This document shows, piece after piece, positions 61,706 to 64,000 of a stretch of DNA of 64,000 nt (positions are counted from its first letter, which is position 1; each line of letters begins with the position of its first letter). The position numbers and the translations under genes are program-made. This stretch comes from W0P28-013 sp963659365. Its GTDB lineage: Bacteria; Bacteroidota; Bacteroidia; Bacteroidales; Paludibacteraceae. Below the pieces are notes generated by a model. The model saw only the letters and a list, made by a program, of their open reading frames with translations, was not told the DNA's origin and did not search any database. The stretch is from the NCBI GenBank assembly GCA_963659365.1, contig CAVKTI010000005.1, forward strand, positions 1 through 64,000, read 5' to 3'.

Positions 61706-63742
61706 TTACCAAATGCGGGCGCGAGCATCGGGAGCGAGGTACATGGCGTTGCCTTCGTGCAGTTGCCAAGTGTCGGCAAAGGCATCGATGTGGGGCAGTG
61801 TGCCGTTCACACGCCAGCGGCCGAGCGAGTGCGGGTCTTCTTTCACGCGGCGCACAATTTCGGCATCGCGAATGTTGCCTGCCCACACGCCAGCGTAGGC
61901 GATGAAGAAGCGTTGGTCGGCGGTGAATCCGTCCATCACATCGTTGATAGTGCCTTGTGCTTTGGCTTTTTGCAGTGCCAAGAACGATACATTGAGGCCT
62001 CCATTGTCGGCAATGTTTTCGCCCAAAGTGAACGAACCGTTGGCAAATACGCCGGGCAGCACCTCGATAGCATCGAAATAATCGACCAGCACTTTGGTAC
62101 GCGCCGTGAAATTAGCAGCGTCGGTTTCGCTCCACCAGTTGTTCAGGTTGCCTTCCTTGTCGTAGTTGCGACCTTGGTCGTCGAATCCGTGCGTCATTTC
62201 GTGGCCAATCACCACGCCAATAGCGCCGTAGTTCACCGCATCATCGGCATTCATATCGAAGAAAGGCGGTTGCAGAATGCCTGCTGGGAAGCAGATTTCG
62301 TTGGTGCTTGGATTGTAGTAGGCATTGACCGTTTGCGGTGTCATATACCATTCGGTCGGATCCGACGGCTTGCCGATTTTTGCGTATTGGTAGGCCGATT
62401 CGAAGCGATTGACACGCTCGATATTGGCAAAGAAACTATCATCGACAATGTCGAGGCCGCTGTAGTCGCGCCATTTGTCGGGGTAGCCCACCTTGACGAT
62501 GAACGCATCGAGTTTTTCGAACGCCTTTTGTTTGGTCGAATCGGTCATCCAAGTGTTGGCGGCAATGCGGTCGTGCAGAGCGGCTTGCAAATTGGCCACC
62601 AAATGCAGCATACGCTCTTTGGCTTCGGCTGGGAAATACTTTTCGACATACATCTGCCCGACGGCTTCGCCCAGCGAACCATCGACCACACCGACAATGC
62701 GTTTCCAGCGTGGGCGGAGTTCTTCGCGTCCCGACAGCACACGACCGTAGAAATCGAAATTAGCATTCACAAAATTACTGCTCAAAAATGGCGCGGCACT
62801 GTTGATGTAGTCGCACGCCAAATAGGCTTTCAGTACCTCCAAATCGGCTTTTGCCACAATGCCGTTCAACGCTTTCAGGTAGTCCACCTGCCCAACATTC
62901 ACCGTGTCGATTTCGCCCAGTCCGATGGCGGTCATGTAGGCTTTTGCATCGATGGCGGTGCAGAGTTTTTGCCAATCGGCAATCGACATCAAGTTGCAAG
63001 TTTTGTAGGGGTCGCGCGATGTCTCTTTGTCCATAAACGCCTTGGCGAGTTCGGTTTCGAACGCCAGAATTTTCTGCGCCATTTCGTCGGCTTGCACGCC
63101 AGCCAAGCGGTCGTAGCCCGACATGGTCATCAGTTTTGCGAGCAGCGTGGTGTAGTTGTCGCGCACATTGCGCATTTTTTCGTTGTCATCGAGGTAGTAG
63201 TCGCGGTCGCCAATGCCGAGTCCTGACTGCCACACCCAGCCGATGTGCTGTTTGCTGTCCATCGGGTTGGCTTCGCCGAAGATGCCGAAAAGTGGCGCAT
63301 TGCCTTCGGCGGCCAAGTCGGCCAGTTGCGCTGTGAGTTCGTTTTTGCTTGCCATGGCGGCAATTTTCTGCAAGCGCGGTTGCAGCGGCGTTGCGCCTTG
63401 CGCTTCGATGGCGGCGGTGTCCATGCCCATGCGGTAGAGATCGCCGATTTTCTGCGCCACGCTGCCTTTGGCATGCTGTTTTTCGGAGAGTTCCACAATC
63501 AAGCCTTTGAGTTGTTCTTGGTTGTCCTCGGCCAACTTGTCGAAACTGCCATAACGCGAGTACTCGGCTGTGAGCGGGTGTTTTGCCATCCAGCCGCCAC
63601 AGGCATATTGGTAGAAATCCTCTTGTGGCGAGGCGGTGGTGTCCATGTCGTCGAAGTGTATGCCCGACGCCAAATTGCGGTTGCCGCACGATGTGGCGGC
63701 CAATGCAGATCCAATCATAACTGCACAAACTAATTTTTTCAT
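61706..63742 (-). CDS. pepO: M13-family metallopeptidase (neprilysin/PepO-like), lipoprotein
   Basis: The 678-residue zinc endopeptidase has a lipoprotein signal with Cys19 (LAATSC). The catalytic motif is HExxH as HEMTH (514-518), with the third zinc ligand Glu575 in GENIAD. Other family marks are NEICFPAGILQPPFFD, GFDDQGRNYD and the C-terminal LAPDARARIW, which matches the usual end of M13 peptidases. It probably degrades peptides in the periplasm or at the surface. The ATG at 63742 begins the lipoprotein signal; the frame is open for 41 codons upstream. A -7-like TTACTTTG sits in the leader. Confidence 0.94.
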   Translation of the reverse strand: MKKLVCAVMIGSALAATSCGNRNLASGIHFDDMDTTASPQEDFYQYACGGWMAKHPLTAEYSRYGSFDKLAEDNQEQLKGLIVELSEKQHAKGSVAQKIGDLYRMGMDTAAIEAQGATPLQPRLQKIAAMASKNELTAQLADLAAEGNAPLFGIFGEANPMDSKQHIGWVWQSGLGIGDRDYYLDDNEKMRNVRDNYTTLLAKLMTMSGYDRLAGVQADEMAQKILAFETELAKAFMDKETSRDPYKTCNLMSIADWQKLCTAIDAKAYMTAIGLGEIDTVNVGQVDYLKALNGIVAKADLEVLKAYLACDYINSAAPFLSSNFVNANFDFYGRVLSGREELRPRWKRIVGVVDGSLGEAVGQMYVEKYFPAEAKERMLHLVANLQAALHDRIAANTWMTDSTKQKAFEKLDAFIVKVGYPDKWRDYSGLDIVDDSFFANIERVNRFESAYQYAKIGKPSDPTEWYMTPQTVNAYYNPSTNEICFPAGILQPPFFDMNADDAVNYGAIGVVIGHEMTHGFDDQGRNYDKEGNLNNWWSETDAANFTARTKVLVDYFDAIEVLPGVFANGSFTLGENIADNGGLNVSFLALQKAKAQGTINDVMDGFTADQRFFIAYAGVWAGNIRDAEIVRRVKEDPHSLGRWRVNGTLPHIDAFADTWQLHEGNAMYLAPDARARIW

Positions 63743-63854
63743 TGCGTTTTTATTTTGGTTGATTATATTCGCTTCCAAAAAGCGACTGCAAAGTAACACA
63801 TTATTTTGCGAATAACAAAATGTTTTTATTGTTTTTCGATAATAAAAATATGAA

Positions 63855-63879
63855 AGTAGGGACACGGCACGCTATGTCC
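63855..63879. repeat. GTAGGGAC-type palindromic repeat, last copy
   Basis: GTAGGGACACGGCACGCTATGTCC lies upstream of the M13 gene. The palindrome is imperfect. The rest of the sequence to 64000 shows no gene. Confidence 0.6.
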
Positions 63880-64000
63880 GTTTTTATGAATCTGTAACGA
63901 GTGTGTGTGGCTGATGTTGGCTTTGTTACGACCGAAAAATTTCCGAAGAGCATTTGGAACGGTGGTGTAAACTGGTAATTGCATTTGGAATGGAGTCAAT

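Overview
The window looks like a chromosomal segment of a Bacteroidota bacterium, most likely order Bacteroidales. The support is a giant secreted protein with CHU-type Ig-like modules and a type IX secretion (T9SS) sorting tail, repeated TAnnTTTG -7 promoter elements, a TRL-like lipoprotein, a DUF6175-like protein, BtuB-like TonB receptor architecture, and genes without strong Shine-Dalgarno sequences. No rRNA is present, so the genus cannot be named from the sequence.

Layout. 1-2.6 kb is AT-rich, with decayed gene fragments, a HEPN-like protein and a membrane Ser/Thr kinase, closed by a 202-bp MITE-like element. 2.6-5.8 kb carries envelope genes (TPR protein, small membrane protein, CAP-domain protein). 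6.15 kb holds tRNA-Leu(UAA) and a bidirectional terminator. 6.3-28.9 kb (minus) is a two-gene unit: a 7217-residue secreted repeat protein with about 86 Ig-like modules, followed directly by an outer-membrane beta-barrel protein. 29.2-37.3 kb (plus) is mostly housekeeping: uvrB, a polyprenyl diphosphate synthase, recG, dgkA, comF and a family-2 glycosyltransferase. 37.3-48.6 kb (minus) has two blocks of poorly characterised envelope genes. One is a five-gene set of exported proteins (LPP20-like, DUF6175-like) with a clear promoter and terminator. The other is a six-gene set with an SPFH/GYF protein, a zinc-ribbon/TPR membrane protein and PH-like proteins. 48.8-58.5 kb holds a small HTH regulator, a TonB-dependent receptor, dihydrolipoyl dehydrogenase, an M23/LysM peptidase with ndk, a large M16 peptidase, and a DUF2975/XRE pair. 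58.6-63.7 kb holds a hexapeptide acetyltransferase, a small outer-membrane protein and a TRL-like lipoprotein separated by a 28-bp perfect inverted repeat, an exported protein and an M13 peptidase.

The intergenic DNA is full of repeats. There are three copies of a MITE with terminal inverted repeats, each placed in the gap between a stop codon and the next start codon. There are three copies of a 107-110-bp element, and seven copies of a short GTAGGGAC...GTCC palindrome, some embedded in a ~140-bp repeat. Two composite copies end in the promoters of tRNA-Leu and of the polyprenyl synthase.

The most interesting signals are the giant adhesin with its barrel partner and its internal A-B super-repeat, the candidate invertible promoter at 60.3-60.6 kb, the two uncharacterised envelope gene sets at 37-48.6 kb, and the HEPN-like/kinase pair at the left edge. 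Functions given for these are inferences from visible features, not from database searches.
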